Source: Bacteroidales bacterium
GTDB taxonomy: Bacteria > Bacteroidota > Bacteroidia > Bacteroidales > F082
Length of the DNA: 57,629 nucleotides
Assembly (NCBI GenBank): GCA_017649945.1
Contig: JAGCFU010000009.1
Coordinates: forward strand, 1 to 57,629
Direction: 5' to 3'
Within the stretch, counting starts at the first letter, position 1. Each line of letters starts with the position of its first letter. The notes under the pieces were generated by a model that made no database searches, was not told where the DNA came from, and worked only from the letters and a program-made list of their open reading frames with translations. Position numbers and translations under genes: made by a program. This document shows positions 41,041 to 50,584 of the stretch, piece by piece.

Positions 41041-42852
41041 TTACATTCTCTCTGGCATCTGCATACCCAGCAAGTTACCTGCGTTACGCAGCAAACGTGC
41101 CGTCATTGCCGCCAACTGCAAACGGAACGCTCTGCGTTTCTCGTCCTGTTCCTTCAAGATACTACACTCCTGATAGAACTGGTTGAATCCTTTGCAGAGG
41201 TCGTAGATGTAGTTGGCAACCATAGCCGGACTGCGGTTTATAGCCGCTTGTTCAAGCACTCCCGGCCATGTATGAATATTGGTAAGGAGCGTTTTCTCGC
41301 TAGGCAAAATATTATTTATAATAATATTATTGCCAGCGTCAATTCCAGCTTCTGCAGCCTTTCTCAACACCGAGCAGATACGCGCGTGGGTGTACTGTAT
41401 GAATGAGCCAGTATTGCCATTGAAATCGATTGATTCTTTCGGGTCGAACAGCATCGTCTTCTTAGGGTCAACTTTCAAGATGAAGTACTTCAGAGCGCCG
41501 AGTCCTATCATGTGATACAATTTGTTTGCCTCTTCGTCACTCAATCCGTGAGCTTTTCCCAATTCTTCCGACACGTTCTTCGCCGTCGCGACCATCTCGT
41601 CCATAAGGTCATCGGCATCGACCACCGTTCCTTCGCGCGACTTCATCTTACCGCTTGGCAACTCAACCATACCATAGGACAGATGTTCAATGTCGTTACC
41701 CCATTCAAAGCCTAATCTCACTAAAACACGTTTCAGCACGTCGAAATGATAATTCTGTTCATTACCAACGACATAGATCAGTTTCTTCGGATGGAACTCG
41801 TCATAACGAAGTTGAGCAGTTCCAAGGTCTTGAGTCATATACACGGAAGTTCCGTCTCTACGAAGCAGCAGTTTCTCGTCCAATCCCTCGTCACGGAGGT
41901 CACACCACACCGAGTTGTCATCTCTCTGATACAGAACGCCTTTCTTCAAGCCATCCATCACCGTGCTCTTACCCAACAAGTAGGTCTGTGATTCGTAATA
42001 GATCTTGTCGAACGACACTCCGAGACGTTTGTACGTCACATCAAAGCCTTCGTAAACCCAGTTGTTCATCATCTCCCAAAGTTCTCTCACCTCTTTGTCA
42101 CCGGCCTCCCATTTGCGCAGCATTTCCCTTGTCTCCTGCATCAGTGGAGAATTATTTTCAGCTTCAGCCTTGGCTTTGTCTTTAGCCTCGTCGTCAAGCT
42201 CATCATAATTCGCAGGTAACAGATTCTTCACTTCTTCCTTGAAATGTTTGTCGAACATCACATAGAAGTCGCCAATGAGGTGGTCGCCTTTCTTCCCCGT
42301 CGATTCCGGAGTGCATCCGTTGCCCCATTTCTGCCATGCTATCATGCTCTTGCAGATATGAATACCTCTATCGTTAACGAGATTCACACGCACAACATTT
42401 TCGCCGTTGGCTTTGAGTATTTCGCTCACACTCCAACCCAACAGGTTATTACGGATATGACCGAGATGCAACGGTTTGTTGGTATTCGGTGAGGAATACT
42501 CCACCACTACCGGTTTGCCTGAAACCTCTTTTCGTCCGAACTTTTCATTCTGATGGTTCTTTTGCATGAAGTCAATCCAATAGCTGTCGGAAATCAACAG
42601 GTTGAGAAATCCTTTCACCACATTATATTGCGCGATGAACGTGCTTTCCTGCATCATCTCTGTTCCGAGTTCATTGGCAAGGGCTTCCGGAGCTTTTCCC
42701 GCAAGTTTCACAAACGGAAAAACCACAATAGTCACATCACCTTCAAATTCAGGGCGCGTTTTCTGAAAACTCACATTCTGCGCAGGAGGTTCCTGTCCGT
42801 AGAGTTTCTTGAAAGCGTCAACAAAAAGTTGTTTCAAAATCAATTCCAGCAT
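41041..42852 (-). CDS. argS: Arginyl-tRNA synthetase
   Basis: ArgS charges tRNA-Arg. The 603-residue class I enzyme has the N-terminal tRNA-binding domain (1-110), the HIGH motif as HLGH (129-132, in 'NTNKPLHLGHIRNN'), the KMSKS-like 'SGKMKSREGTVVDADDLMDE' and a helical DALR anticodon domain that ends 'NLLGMQMPERM'. It leads the argS-rsmE-DUF4159-zinc ribbon operon. A -7 element lies at 42889-42882. Confidence 0.97.
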   Translation of the reverse strand: MLELILKQLFVDAFKKLYGQEPPAQNVSFQKTRPEFEGDVTIVVFPFVKLAGKAPEALANELGTEMMQESTFIAQYNVVKGFLNLLISDSYWIDFMQKNHQNEKFGRKEVSGKPVVVEYSSPNTNKPLHLGHIRNNLLGWSVSEILKANGENVVRVNLVNDRGIHICKSMIAWQKWGNGCTPESTGKKGDHLIGDFYVMFDKHFKEEVKNLLPANYDELDDEAKDKAKAEAENNSPLMQETREMLRKWEAGDKEVRELWEMMNNWVYEGFDVTYKRLGVSFDKIYYESQTYLLGKSTVMDGLKKGVLYQRDDNSVWCDLRDEGLDEKLLLRRDGTSVYMTQDLGTAQLRYDEFHPKKLIYVVGNEQNYHFDVLKRVLVRLGFEWGNDIEHLSYGMVELPSGKMKSREGTVVDADDLMDEMVATAKNVSEELGKAHGLSDEEANKLYHMIGLGALKYFILKVDPKKTMLFDPKESIDFNGNTGSFIQYTHARICSVLRKAAEAGIDAGNNIIINNILPSEKTLLTNIHTWPGVLEQAAINRSPAMVANYIYDLCKGFNQFYQECSILKEQDEKRRAFRLQLAAMTARLLRNAGNLLGMQMPERM

Positions 42853-42881
42853 AGTACAAATCGTTATTTGATATTTGGGTG

Positions 42882-42889
42882 CAAAAATA
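42882..42889 (-). promoter_or_regulatory. -7 element (TATTTTTG) for the argS operon
   Basis: TATTTTTG on the minus strand lies 29 bases before the argS ATG, inside the 59-base gap after the RHS gene. So argS has its own promoter and need not depend on read-through from the RHS operon. Confidence 0.6.
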
Positions 42890-42911
42890 GTAAAAAACTA
42901 CCAATTACTTG

Positions 42912-45900
42912 TCATATTTTTAAAAATAAAGAACGAATCATGCTATAATTGTCTCCGACACCCATTTGATAATTGTTTTTAGGCATCAGATCATTGATTT
43001 TCAGAATCGTTCTATATGCCCAGCCCATATTCTCAACATTATCAATTTGGCCGAGTTTTTCAGCATAAACGTCTATGAAATTGACGACACTTGGAATAAC
43101 ATATTTCCCGAAATCCCCATTTTTAACATCTATACCCAAGACATCAAACAGGTTTTGCCCGGCGAACACGTTTCCGGCCACATTTGCGATTGTATTTTCA
43201 AATATTTCCTGGTCGAGAGTGCTGCCGCAAAGCATGCTTGCAAAGCTCACGCCTTGTTCGGTCTCAGTGGGATGAACTATGTATGAACCAAGCGCTGCCG
43301 ATGCCAGGCTCGAGCCCAAAGTATACATCACATCATGTTTCAAGTTGTCAGTGTCGATTTTATCCCAATCATAGCTTCCGTCGTTTTGTTTGATAAAATT
43401 ATTCACGCCGGCTTTCAATGTATTCCCGGCCACATTGCCAGCGACCTGCCATATCCATGCGCTTTCACTGAATCCATTTGTCAGACATCCCTGCACAAAT
43501 CCTGCCGTAAATGCGAGAAGACCCTCTCCCAAATCGTCAATATTGGGGGCATCGAAAATCAAATTCATCACGCCATTGAAAATGCCATAAAGCAGCCACT
43601 CGACCCATTCTCCCGAAGGATCATGGTAAGACAGCGGATTATTCCAACAGTAGCTGTACCGATTATAGTTTTGCGACATATCAGGACACTGGATGTAATT
43701 GTCAGGACTCATCATCATCGACAACATCGGGTCATAAGCACGACCATTCATGTTTATGATTCCAAACGACGACAAATGTTCATGTCCAGTAAACCCTCTG
43801 TCACACAGCAGTTCGCCGCTGTATCCGCCCGACCAGGTGTCGGCATTTCTCGGATTTCCCCAAGCGTCATAACTTGTTTTCTGGAGCACTTTACCATCTT
43901 CATCAGTAATCAGGCACCACGAACCAAGGTGATCTTTATGGACATATTTCATTGATTTCTCTCCGTTTTCATCAGTACAACAAACCGCGAAGACGCCCAT
44001 AGGCCCTCTGAGATAGGTGTATGCCGCGTTTTTGCCGTTAAAATCAACGTATTCACAATCGCCGGCATACACTTTTTCCTTCTTTTTGCCATCAATCATC
44101 TCGACCGAATAAATGCGCTCATAGTCATAGCCATAACCAATAGAATAACTATTGTTCCCTGTTTGAATATCGGAAATTTTGTCAAACGCAGTGTATGCAA
44201 CACTTTGGTTCATCCCTGACAGATTATCCCAATCAGTAGTGACTTTGCTTACAGCGTAAGGGCTGTCGCCATCATAATGCGCATCGTAATAAACGCTCTT
44301 GCCATCAATACTTTTTGAAAGGATATTTCCATAGTTATCATACTCCATCTCGCCAGTAACAGTCTTATCTTTCCTGATTTCAACCAGCCTGTTAAAATCA
44401 TCGTAAACGAAACTTTCACTGTGCTTGTTACCGGTCAGACTGCTCCTATTTGTAAGATTTCCGAATCCATCGTAAGAATATGAAAGGTCTTGATAAACTT
44501 TTTTGTCCTTTTGCGTGAATATTCCGCACAAAAGATTGGTTTTGGCATCATAGGTCAGAGTTGTTTGCATCCCATTGCCCATTTGATAATCAGTAACACG
44601 TCCCAGGGCATTTGTTTTGTCTGTATGCCAAAGCACTGTCTCATCGTCAGCATCAATCATCGACATATAATAGCCTGAATTTGAATATTTTTTCTGCACT
44701 GTCAGGCCACTGGAATAAGTCACGACATCCTCTCTATTTGCGTTGTCATACGAATAATTCGTGACATAACTGATGCCTTTAATATTTTCAGTCACACTCG
44801 TGATTCTCAGCAAATCGTCATAATAATATGACACAATATGGTTATTCCCGTAAATAATTTTTGACAAAGTGCCTATTTTACCTTTTTTATTATCATAAAT
44901 CCACTGTGTAGCAACGACATTGCCGCCATTCCCGTCAGATTCGGCTCGTCCAATAAGGTTGCCCATATTATCATAATTATAAGTCGTTATGCAATTTTTA
45001 GGGGATCTCATTTCAAGAAGTTCGCCATAGGCATTGTATTCATATTGCACTTCTCCACACGCCGGATCCTTCATTCTCAGCACGTTACGTCTGTTATCAT
45101 ATTCGTATTCGACTTTCGTCATGGGATTATCGCCAATCACAGCGCTTTTCAGCTTGCCATCGCTATAATACGCATAGTTAATAGTATTGCCGCCGATGTC
45201 CACTGTTTGCACGCGCCATCCCATCGCATTGTTCGTTTCAACGACGTTGTTAGATACTCCGTCAGGCGAAACGGTATTAATTGTCGTTTGCAGCTTATTG
45301 TAATGATAATTTTTCACCGTACCATTGGGCCACACCTCCTCGATCAGCCTGTTGTTTTTATCATAAACATAATACAACCTATCGATGTCGTCGCCTGCAA
45401 TATAAGGCATTGATTTAGAAATCATATTGCCATAATCATCGTAAGCCATATCGACATATACCGTTTCACCATTCGGATTAAACGAAACATCTCTGAGCTT
45501 TTTGCCTGTTTTACTGAAAAACGCCATCGTCTCCGCCTTTCCTTTTGTTTTTTCCCAACAATAGTATGAAGCAAGCTGTGGCGCATGTTTGTTGCCATTA
45601 GCCCACCGTTTCGTTTTCACATTAATAATGCCATCAGGCAACATTTTCTCAACCGTTATCTCAAAAGGATCTGACGAACATTTTGTCTCAAACTGGTTAT
45701 AATCAACCGTTGACAACAGGTTGCCGTAATTCTTGTCATAAGAATGATACGTTTCCCAACCATTTTCGTTAACCGTCGATGTCGGATAACGATGATTATA
45801 CTCTTCACCATAAGTCAGACTCGTAACTCTTTGATTTTTAGAGGATGGAGATGTTAGAACTTGAGTTACCGCATGACCGACATTATCATATGAATAGTCA

Positions 45901-48900
45901 GCGACGATTTTCAACGGATCGGCAAAATTCATATTAGCATTAGGCAAAGACGTTTTTTTAGTCACCTGATAGGCATTATTTCCTGAATAATCAAAAATAT
46001 CACACGAACCCACTGCGTCGTTATCCCCGTAATGCTTTGAATAAGAGATACTTTGCGGACGTGCCACTATCCATGCTGCAGGATTGTCATTAAAGACATA
46101 ATTCGTTCCCTCTCTATATGAGCAAGCTGACGCATCATTGCCTGTATAACTATCATCAACACCGAGCACCGAACTTGGATTCTTGACAAAATCAGTATAG
46201 TTGAAACCACCTATATCGCTCTGATAATCAAAGGATTCTATCTTTGTCTTTAAGACTGCGTTAGGGATGTCGAAATCATAAAAAATCGTTCTTTTATTTG
46301 AAATCAGAGGCATTACAGTCTTGGCATTCTGCGTGCAGGAATATTTTTCATATTCATACTGCTCTAAAGCCACCAACTGCCCGCTGTAATTATAAATTGA
46401 GCACGTTTTGGGCAATGCGATGAAGTAATCGTCCATAAAATCAACATCTTTTTCAAAAACCCTTGATTCTGAGACAGAGTTTCCAACCAGCAGTTTTGTC
46501 TCACTTTGCTCAAATCCAATGAGTCCGTGCCCTTTCGGGTGATACATCGCATTTTTGTAGGAATATTTTGTCACACATGGTTTATTGTTGATCGAGAAAA
46601 CCGTGTCTGACGCCAAAGCTTTAAACGGTATCGCGACAGTTCTCAGGCCTTCATTAATCCACCTATAATTATACGTGTAAAATTCATCACCCGACGGAAC
46701 GAGATACGCATATTTGAAACCTCTGGAGTTCCCGAGTCCGTCAGTGATACGCTCAACACAGAACTTCGACGAATGTGGATTCAACGACACTATTTTAGGA
46801 AATTCCGCATTATACGGGTTGCTTTTCACGCTGCCGAGAATGCTCGCATTTTCATGTCCAAGAAAATTCCCAACATGCACATACTGGTGAGAATGGTTGA
46901 TATTTAGATAAAATCGCTTTATGTCGCTGAATCCGAAATCTCCATTGGCTGATTCACACATCTTAAAACCGATTTCCATATAATGGTTCCCTCCAGTATT
47001 TTTAAAGACACCCACATCAGTTTTTCCATCACCGTCAAAATCAGCAGTTCGTATCGTGACCGACGGCGCAGACATGTTTTTCAGCGAGCAATAGTATCGA
47101 TCTTGAGGCGCAAGCATAAGTCCTCTTAACAAATTGTTGTTCAAACAGTTAACTGGCGTTCTCAGTCTCTGCCCGTCAGAAAAGGCTATTTTCCAATAAG
47201 TCCTGTCGTCGTATTTCAGAAAATCAGTGTATCCGTCGCCGTTAAAATCTCCAGGGAAAAGGAAGTCGTCGCTGTCAAAATTATCGTCAGTATACACCTC
47301 TCTAAGCTCATACGCGTTATTCTCATAAAACATTTTGGCGATGATGGCATTATCCGCCTTCAAAAATATGATTTCTGCCCGGCCGTCAGCGTCAATGTCT
47401 TCCACAACGATTCTCTCCGGATTTATCGAGCTCAGTTGTCCCCCGAGCGTGTGTGTATCAAATGAGCCATCAGCGTAATATACGGCGCACGGTGAGCTTT
47501 TGCTGTTGTTTGTGTGTTCATATTTCAACAGAAAGCCCACCTTGTCTTCCGCAAGAAAATCTCCAGGATATATGGTGAAAAAATCCGTGCTTTGATACTC
47601 TCCAAGGTACGAAAAATAGCCGTCATAATTCAAATATGCCACAATCTTTGACTTCCAATCATCATTGCTTGCATATTTGGCATAAAAAGCCACGACATCG
47701 TCAAGACCATCGCCGTTCAAATCAACTACATAAACCCATTCAAGCGTGTTATCAAAATAAAATGTATAATATTCATTATAAAACGAGCCATTCGCATCGT
47801 TCAGATAAACCGGCGCAATGACTTCATCAAGGTATGAATTGCCTGTTTTATACGGCACAGTAAGCGCATCCGACACTCCATCACCGTTAAAGTCACCGAC
47901 AAAAATCATTTTATTAAAGATGTTTTTATCCTGCGAATATGACAAGAATTTATCCTGATAATGACTCTTCTTATTCCAGTTAATCTTTGTAGAATTCAGT
48001 TTTACGCCCTTGGCCGCCAGTCCCACTTTGGCAAGTCTGTAATACAAGAATTTGTAATCACCCGCATAGTTTCCAGGCTCAAGATAATCGAAAGAATATT
48101 CATACAAAACCGCACCAGTATTCATGTTTTTAACAAGGATTTTGCTAAGTATCTTCTTTTTTTGGACATTATTGCCAAAAATGAAATATGACTCAACATC
48201 TTCCCTGTCGGAATATTCAAAACTCAGCCTATACATCGATTGGATGCCTGCATTATCGTTTAAAGTGTAGTCAATATAATTTATATACGACTCTCCAAAG
48301 CTTTGATGTTCAACATAATTAAAAACAATACTGTTGCCATCAGGATCTGAAATCTTATTTACGAGCCATGTGAGCACAAAATCCGATGCAGTCTGGGGTT
48401 CGACCCTCGAATCCTGAGTATATCCGTATTCCCACACAGTGCCGTCTTTTTTATGAACTTTGAATTTCGCCGGACCGTTATAACCATCAGTATACGAAAC
48501 GATTTTGCTCATTTCGTCAACCTCTGTCTTATAGACAGCGCCATTACCGCCATAATTGCCAGCGCACAGCATGAGTCGTTTACCATCCATGACGAACCTG
48601 TCATCAAGCAAATTCACAGCTGTTTTTTCTCCGTCATGATAATATGTCTTGCCTGTCCTGACTATCGAAGAAAGTCCCGACAAATCCCAGCACCATCCGA
48701 GCAAGCCATTTCCCGACTGGCTATCATAAACGACCGAAATCTCAGGCGTCATTTTGCCAAGTCCTTGTGGTATCTGCAAAGGCATCGAATATATTGCAGC
48801 ACCGATATCACTTACATTCAAGTTTCCCGGCAACGCGCCTACCACTCCATCCTGATCCGACATTATCGGACCTCCAATCATGCCGTCGTCAGGCGGAAAC

Positions 48901-49115
48901 ACTCCATATCTGTCAATAGACAAAGTAACATCATTCTTTTTCTGTGGCTCATATCGGAAGCCGTTCAACAGTGTTATCGACGTTGAAGCCTCGTAGAGCA
49001 TGCTTTGGTCTTTTGGAATCTCTGAATCGAGCACTATGTCGGTCTGCTGATACGTTTGCGAGTACATCTCCGCCATGACCAACGACAGCAAAATAAATAA
49101 CCATTTCTTTTTCAT
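42912..49115 (-). CDS. Giant secreted SpvB / FG-GAP / RHS (YD-repeat) protein
   Basis: This 2067-residue exported protein has a signal peptide (1-19, MKKKWLFILLSLVMAEMYS). An SpvB-like N-terminal domain follows (about 100-270; 'LGKMTPEISVVYDSQSGNGL'), then an integrin-like FG-GAP/VCBS propeller (about 400-740; 'GDFNGDGVSDALT', 'VDLNGDGLDDVVAF', 'ADFDGDGKTDVGVF'), many YD repeats (about 1100-1680; 'YEYDNRRNVLRMKDPACGEV'), and an RHS core (about 1690-1837, ending 'YHDPSGEW'). The last 230 residues (43604-42912) form a distinct tip without a known domain. It has no T9SS sorting domain and no immunity-like gene follows. The layout is that of TcB/TcC-like cocoon proteins. It looks A/T richer than argS beside it. 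Confidence 0.9.
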   Translation of the reverse strand: MKKKWLFILLSLVMAEMYSQTYQQTDIVLDSEIPKDQSMLYEASTSITLLNGFRYEPQKKNDVTLSIDRYGVFPPDDGMIGGPIMSDQDGVVGALPGNLNVSDIGAAIYSMPLQIPQGLGKMTPEISVVYDSQSGNGLLGWCWDLSGLSSIVRTGKTYYHDGEKTAVNLLDDRFVMDGKRLMLCAGNYGGNGAVYKTEVDEMSKIVSYTDGYNGPAKFKVHKKDGTVWEYGYTQDSRVEPQTASDFVLTWLVNKISDPDGNSIVFNYVEHQSFGESYINYIDYTLNDNAGIQSMYRLSFEYSDREDVESYFIFGNNVQKKKILSKILVKNMNTGAVLYEYSFDYLEPGNYAGDYKFLYYRLAKVGLAAKGVKLNSTKINWNKKSHYQDKFLSYSQDKNIFNKMIFVGDFNGDGVSDALTVPYKTGNSYLDEVIAPVYLNDANGSFYNEYYTFYFDNTLEWVYVVDLNGDGLDDVVAFYAKYASNDDWKSKIVAYLNYDGYFSYLGEYQSTDFFTIYPGDFLAEDKVGFLLKYEHTNNSKSSPCAVYYADGSFDTHTLGGQLSSINPERIVVEDIDADGRAEIIFLKADNAIIAKMFYENNAYELREVYTDDNFDSDDFLFPGDFNGDGYTDFLKYDDRTYWKIAFSDGQRLRTPVNCLNNNLLRGLMLAPQDRYYCSLKNMSAPSVTIRTADFDGDGKTDVGVFKNTGGNHYMEIGFKMCESANGDFGFSDIKRFYLNINHSHQYVHVGNFLGHENASILGSVKSNPYNAEFPKIVSLNPHSSKFCVERITDGLGNSRGFKYAYLVPSGDEFYTYNYRWINEGLRTVAIPFKALASDTVFSINNKPCVTKYSYKNAMYHPKGHGLIGFEQSETKLLVGNSVSESRVFEKDVDFMDDYFIALPKTCSIYNYSGQLVALEQYEYEKYSCTQNAKTVMPLISNKRTIFYDFDIPNAVLKTKIESFDYQSDIGGFNYTDFVKNPSSVLGVDDSYTGNDASACSYREGTNYVFNDNPAAWIVARPQSISYSKHYGDNDAVGSCDIFDYSGNNAYQVTKKTSLPNANMNFADPLKIVADYSYDNVGHAVTQVLTSPSSKNQRVTSLTYGEEYNHRYPTSTVNENGWETYHSYDKNYGNLLSTVDYNQFETKCSSDPFEITVEKMLPDGIINVKTKRWANGNKHAPQLASYYCWEKTKGKAETMAFFSKTGKKLRDVSFNPNGETVYVDMAYDDYGNMISKSMPYIAGDDIDRLYYVYDKNNRLIEEVWPNGTVKNYHYNKLQTTINTVSPDGVSNNVVETNNAMGWRVQTVDIGGNTINYAYYSDGKLKSAVIGDNPMTKVEYEYDNRRNVLRMKDPACGEVQYEYNAYGELLEMRSPKNCITTYNYDNMGNLIGRAESDGNGGNVVATQWIYDNKKGKIGTLSKIIYGNNHIVSYYYDDLLRITSVTENIKGISYVTNYSYDNANREDVVTYSSGLTVQKKYSNSGYYMSMIDADDETVLWHTDKTNALGRVTDYQMGNGMQTTLTYDAKTNLLCGIFTQKDKKVYQDLSYSYDGFGNLTNRSSLTGNKHSESFVYDDFNRLVEIRKDKTVTGEMEYDNYGNILSKSIDGKSVYYDAHYDGDSPYAVSKVTTDWDNLSGMNQSVAYTAFDKISDIQTGNNSYSIGYGYDYERIYSVEMIDGKKKEKVYAGDCEYVDFNGKNAAYTYLRGPMGVFAVCCTDENGEKSMKYVHKDHLGSWCLITDEDGKVLQKTSYDAWGNPRNADTWSGGYSGELLCDRGFTGHEHLSSFGIINMNGRAYDPMLSMMMSPDNYIQCPDMSQNYNRYSYCWNNPLSYHDPSGEWVEWLLYGIFNGVMNLIFDAPNIDDLGEGLLAFTAGFVQGCLTNGFSESAWIWQVAGNVAGNTLKAGVNNFIKQNDGSYDWDKIDTDNLKHDVMYTLGSSLASAALGSYIVHPTETEQGVSFASMLCGSTLDQEIFENTIANVAGNVFAGQNLFDVLGIDVKNGDFGKYVIPSVVNFIDVYAEKLGQIDNVENMGWAYRTILKINDLMPKNNYQMGVGDNYSMIRSLFLKI

Positions 49116-49126
49116 AAACTTAAATT

Positions 49127-49552
49127 TTACCGTTTCAAAATTACTTTAGAAAAAACCTCTTCCCCTTTATATATTTTAAGAAGATACACTCCTGTGTTTA
49201 ACGTCCCGATGTCAACAAATGTCTCTCCGACATACAAATCGGCTTTCACATGAAGCATGCCATTGACATCATATAATTCAAAATGCTGCGAGGTGTACTC
49301 AAAACCATCAGGCACGACAATAGTAAAACATCCTTCTGTAGGATTCGGATACACCACGATTTCTCCCACATCAACCAATTCCCGCACATCATCTTCATCG
49401 CCCCTGCCGTTGCAGTCATAGTCCACGATACGGCTTACCCTGTTGCCGTCAGAATCATAATCGAAAACCAGACAGTTTTGGGCATATGTTTCATTATACC
49501 AAGCGAAAGACATTAGGAGTGCAAGAAACATTAAAAAATATTTCGTCCTCAT
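49127..49552 (-). CDS. Mini T9SS protein with a single YD-like motif
   Basis: This 141-residue protein has a signal peptide (1-25, ending 'ETYAQ'), then one YD/RHS-like motif ('FDYDSDGNRVSRIVDYD', about 30-46), an acidic linker, and a T9SS type A sorting domain (about 66-141; 'VVYPNPTEGCFTIVV', ending 'FSKVILKR'). It contains nothing else. It lies 11 bases before the RHS gene, which has YD repeats but no sorting domain. It may be an adaptor that brings the RHS protein to the T9SS, or a decoy or remnant. Function is unknown. Confidence 0.82.
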   Translation of the reverse strand: MRTKYFLMFLALLMSFAWYNETYAQNCLVFDYDSDGNRVSRIVDYDCNGRGDEDDVRELVDVGEIVVYPNPTEGCFTIVVPDGFEYTSQHFELYDVNGMLHVKADLYVGETFVDIGTLNTGVYLLKIYKGEEVFSKVILKR

Positions 49553-49573
49553 AACTAATATGTTTTAAATAAG

Positions 49574-50560
49574 TTACTTAGCGGTCGCTTTCAATTTATC
49601 AATAACATCTTGTTGAGCCTGCAACTGTCGCTGCAGTTCGATAGTATACAATGTCAGCTCCTCAATCTTTTTCAGGAGCACTCCTTCCATAATAGCAACA
49701 TCATAGCCATTCTCTTGAATATCGCTATCAGATGGAAGATCCGGCAAATGTTTATTATCACGAATATACTTCTCCAGCTCACACAACGGCATCAAGTGAT
49801 AATCATCAGAGAACACATAATCGTGCCATTCGCCGACCTCCTTAACGTAGACTTTACTGGTAAGAACTCCACCTTTCACGGCCAAGGAATAATCGTAATC
49901 ACCGGTAAAAGTGTTATCGATATTTATTCCTACTTTTCCACTTATTTTAACGCTTGACGCATCAAAACTCAGCGCGTCATCGGCCGACGATATCTTCATA
50001 CCGTCTTTCGACACAACAATTTTATGATTGTCATCATACAGCTGCAAGAAAGCCGTCTTTGAAGCCTTGTTTGATGTCTCAAGAATCATTCCGGCATCTT
50101 CATTGGAGTCCGACAACATATGAAGTTTCGCTAAAGGATTCGTCATATTTCCTATGCCAATCTTTCCAGTCGTGACTCCTCCGTTGGATGGTCCGACAAA
50201 CAATGTAGGTTTGCGGCTGTTAAACCCGACCATCAATGTCCCCGAATAATTGTTAATCAGTGCTTTAGATTCAGTATTATCCGTTCCGGCACCGATAACT
50301 ATTGCATTTGTAGCGTTCGCCCAAGCGAATTTACCCAGAGCCAACGAGGCTGCGCCAACGGTTTTGTTAGCTTGTCCGATAGCCATAGAATTGGCTCCCA
50401 TTGTTATATTATTCATTCCCACAGTGGCGGAATAGTTACCTTTTGCCTGATTTTGTGATGTTCCCGATGGTCCGCACAAATCGCAGCCACCCTTTTCCTG
50501 CGCCATTATCACACTACTTACAAGTGATAAAGCGATAAATAAAAAATTACGTAGTTTCAT
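49574..50560 (-). CDS. Exported tail-fibre / YadA-head-like protein with coiled-coil end
   Basis: This 328-residue exported protein has a signal peptide (1-20, ending 'SSVIMAQ'). A run of short hydrophobic repeats follows (about 40-100; 'NNITMGANSMAIGQANKTVG', 'ASLALGKFAWANATNAIVIG'), typical of trimeric adhesin heads of the YadA/Hep_Hag kind. A variable middle comes next, and then the C-terminus of many Bacteroidota tail-fibre-like proteins: 'HLPDLPSDSDIQENGYDVAI' and a coiled coil (about 290-325). No sorting domain is seen. It is the third gene of the RHS operon; a trimeric surface fibre is plausible. Confidence 0.8.
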   Translation of the reverse strand: MKLRNFLFIALSLVSSVIMAQEKGGCDLCGPSGTSQNQAKGNYSATVGMNNITMGANSMAIGQANKTVGAASLALGKFAWANATNAIVIGAGTDNTESKALINNYSGTLMVGFNSRKPTLFVGPSNGGVTTGKIGIGNMTNPLAKLHMLSDSNEDAGMILETSNKASKTAFLQLYDDNHKIVVSKDGMKISSADDALSFDASSVKISGKVGINIDNTFTGDYDYSLAVKGGVLTSKVYVKEVGEWHDYVFSDDYHLMPLCELEKYIRDNKHLPDLPSDSDIQENGYDVAIMEGVLLKKIEELTLYTIELQRQLQAQQDVIDKLKATAK

Positions 50561-50584
50561 AAATCTAAAATTTAAATCCTTTAA

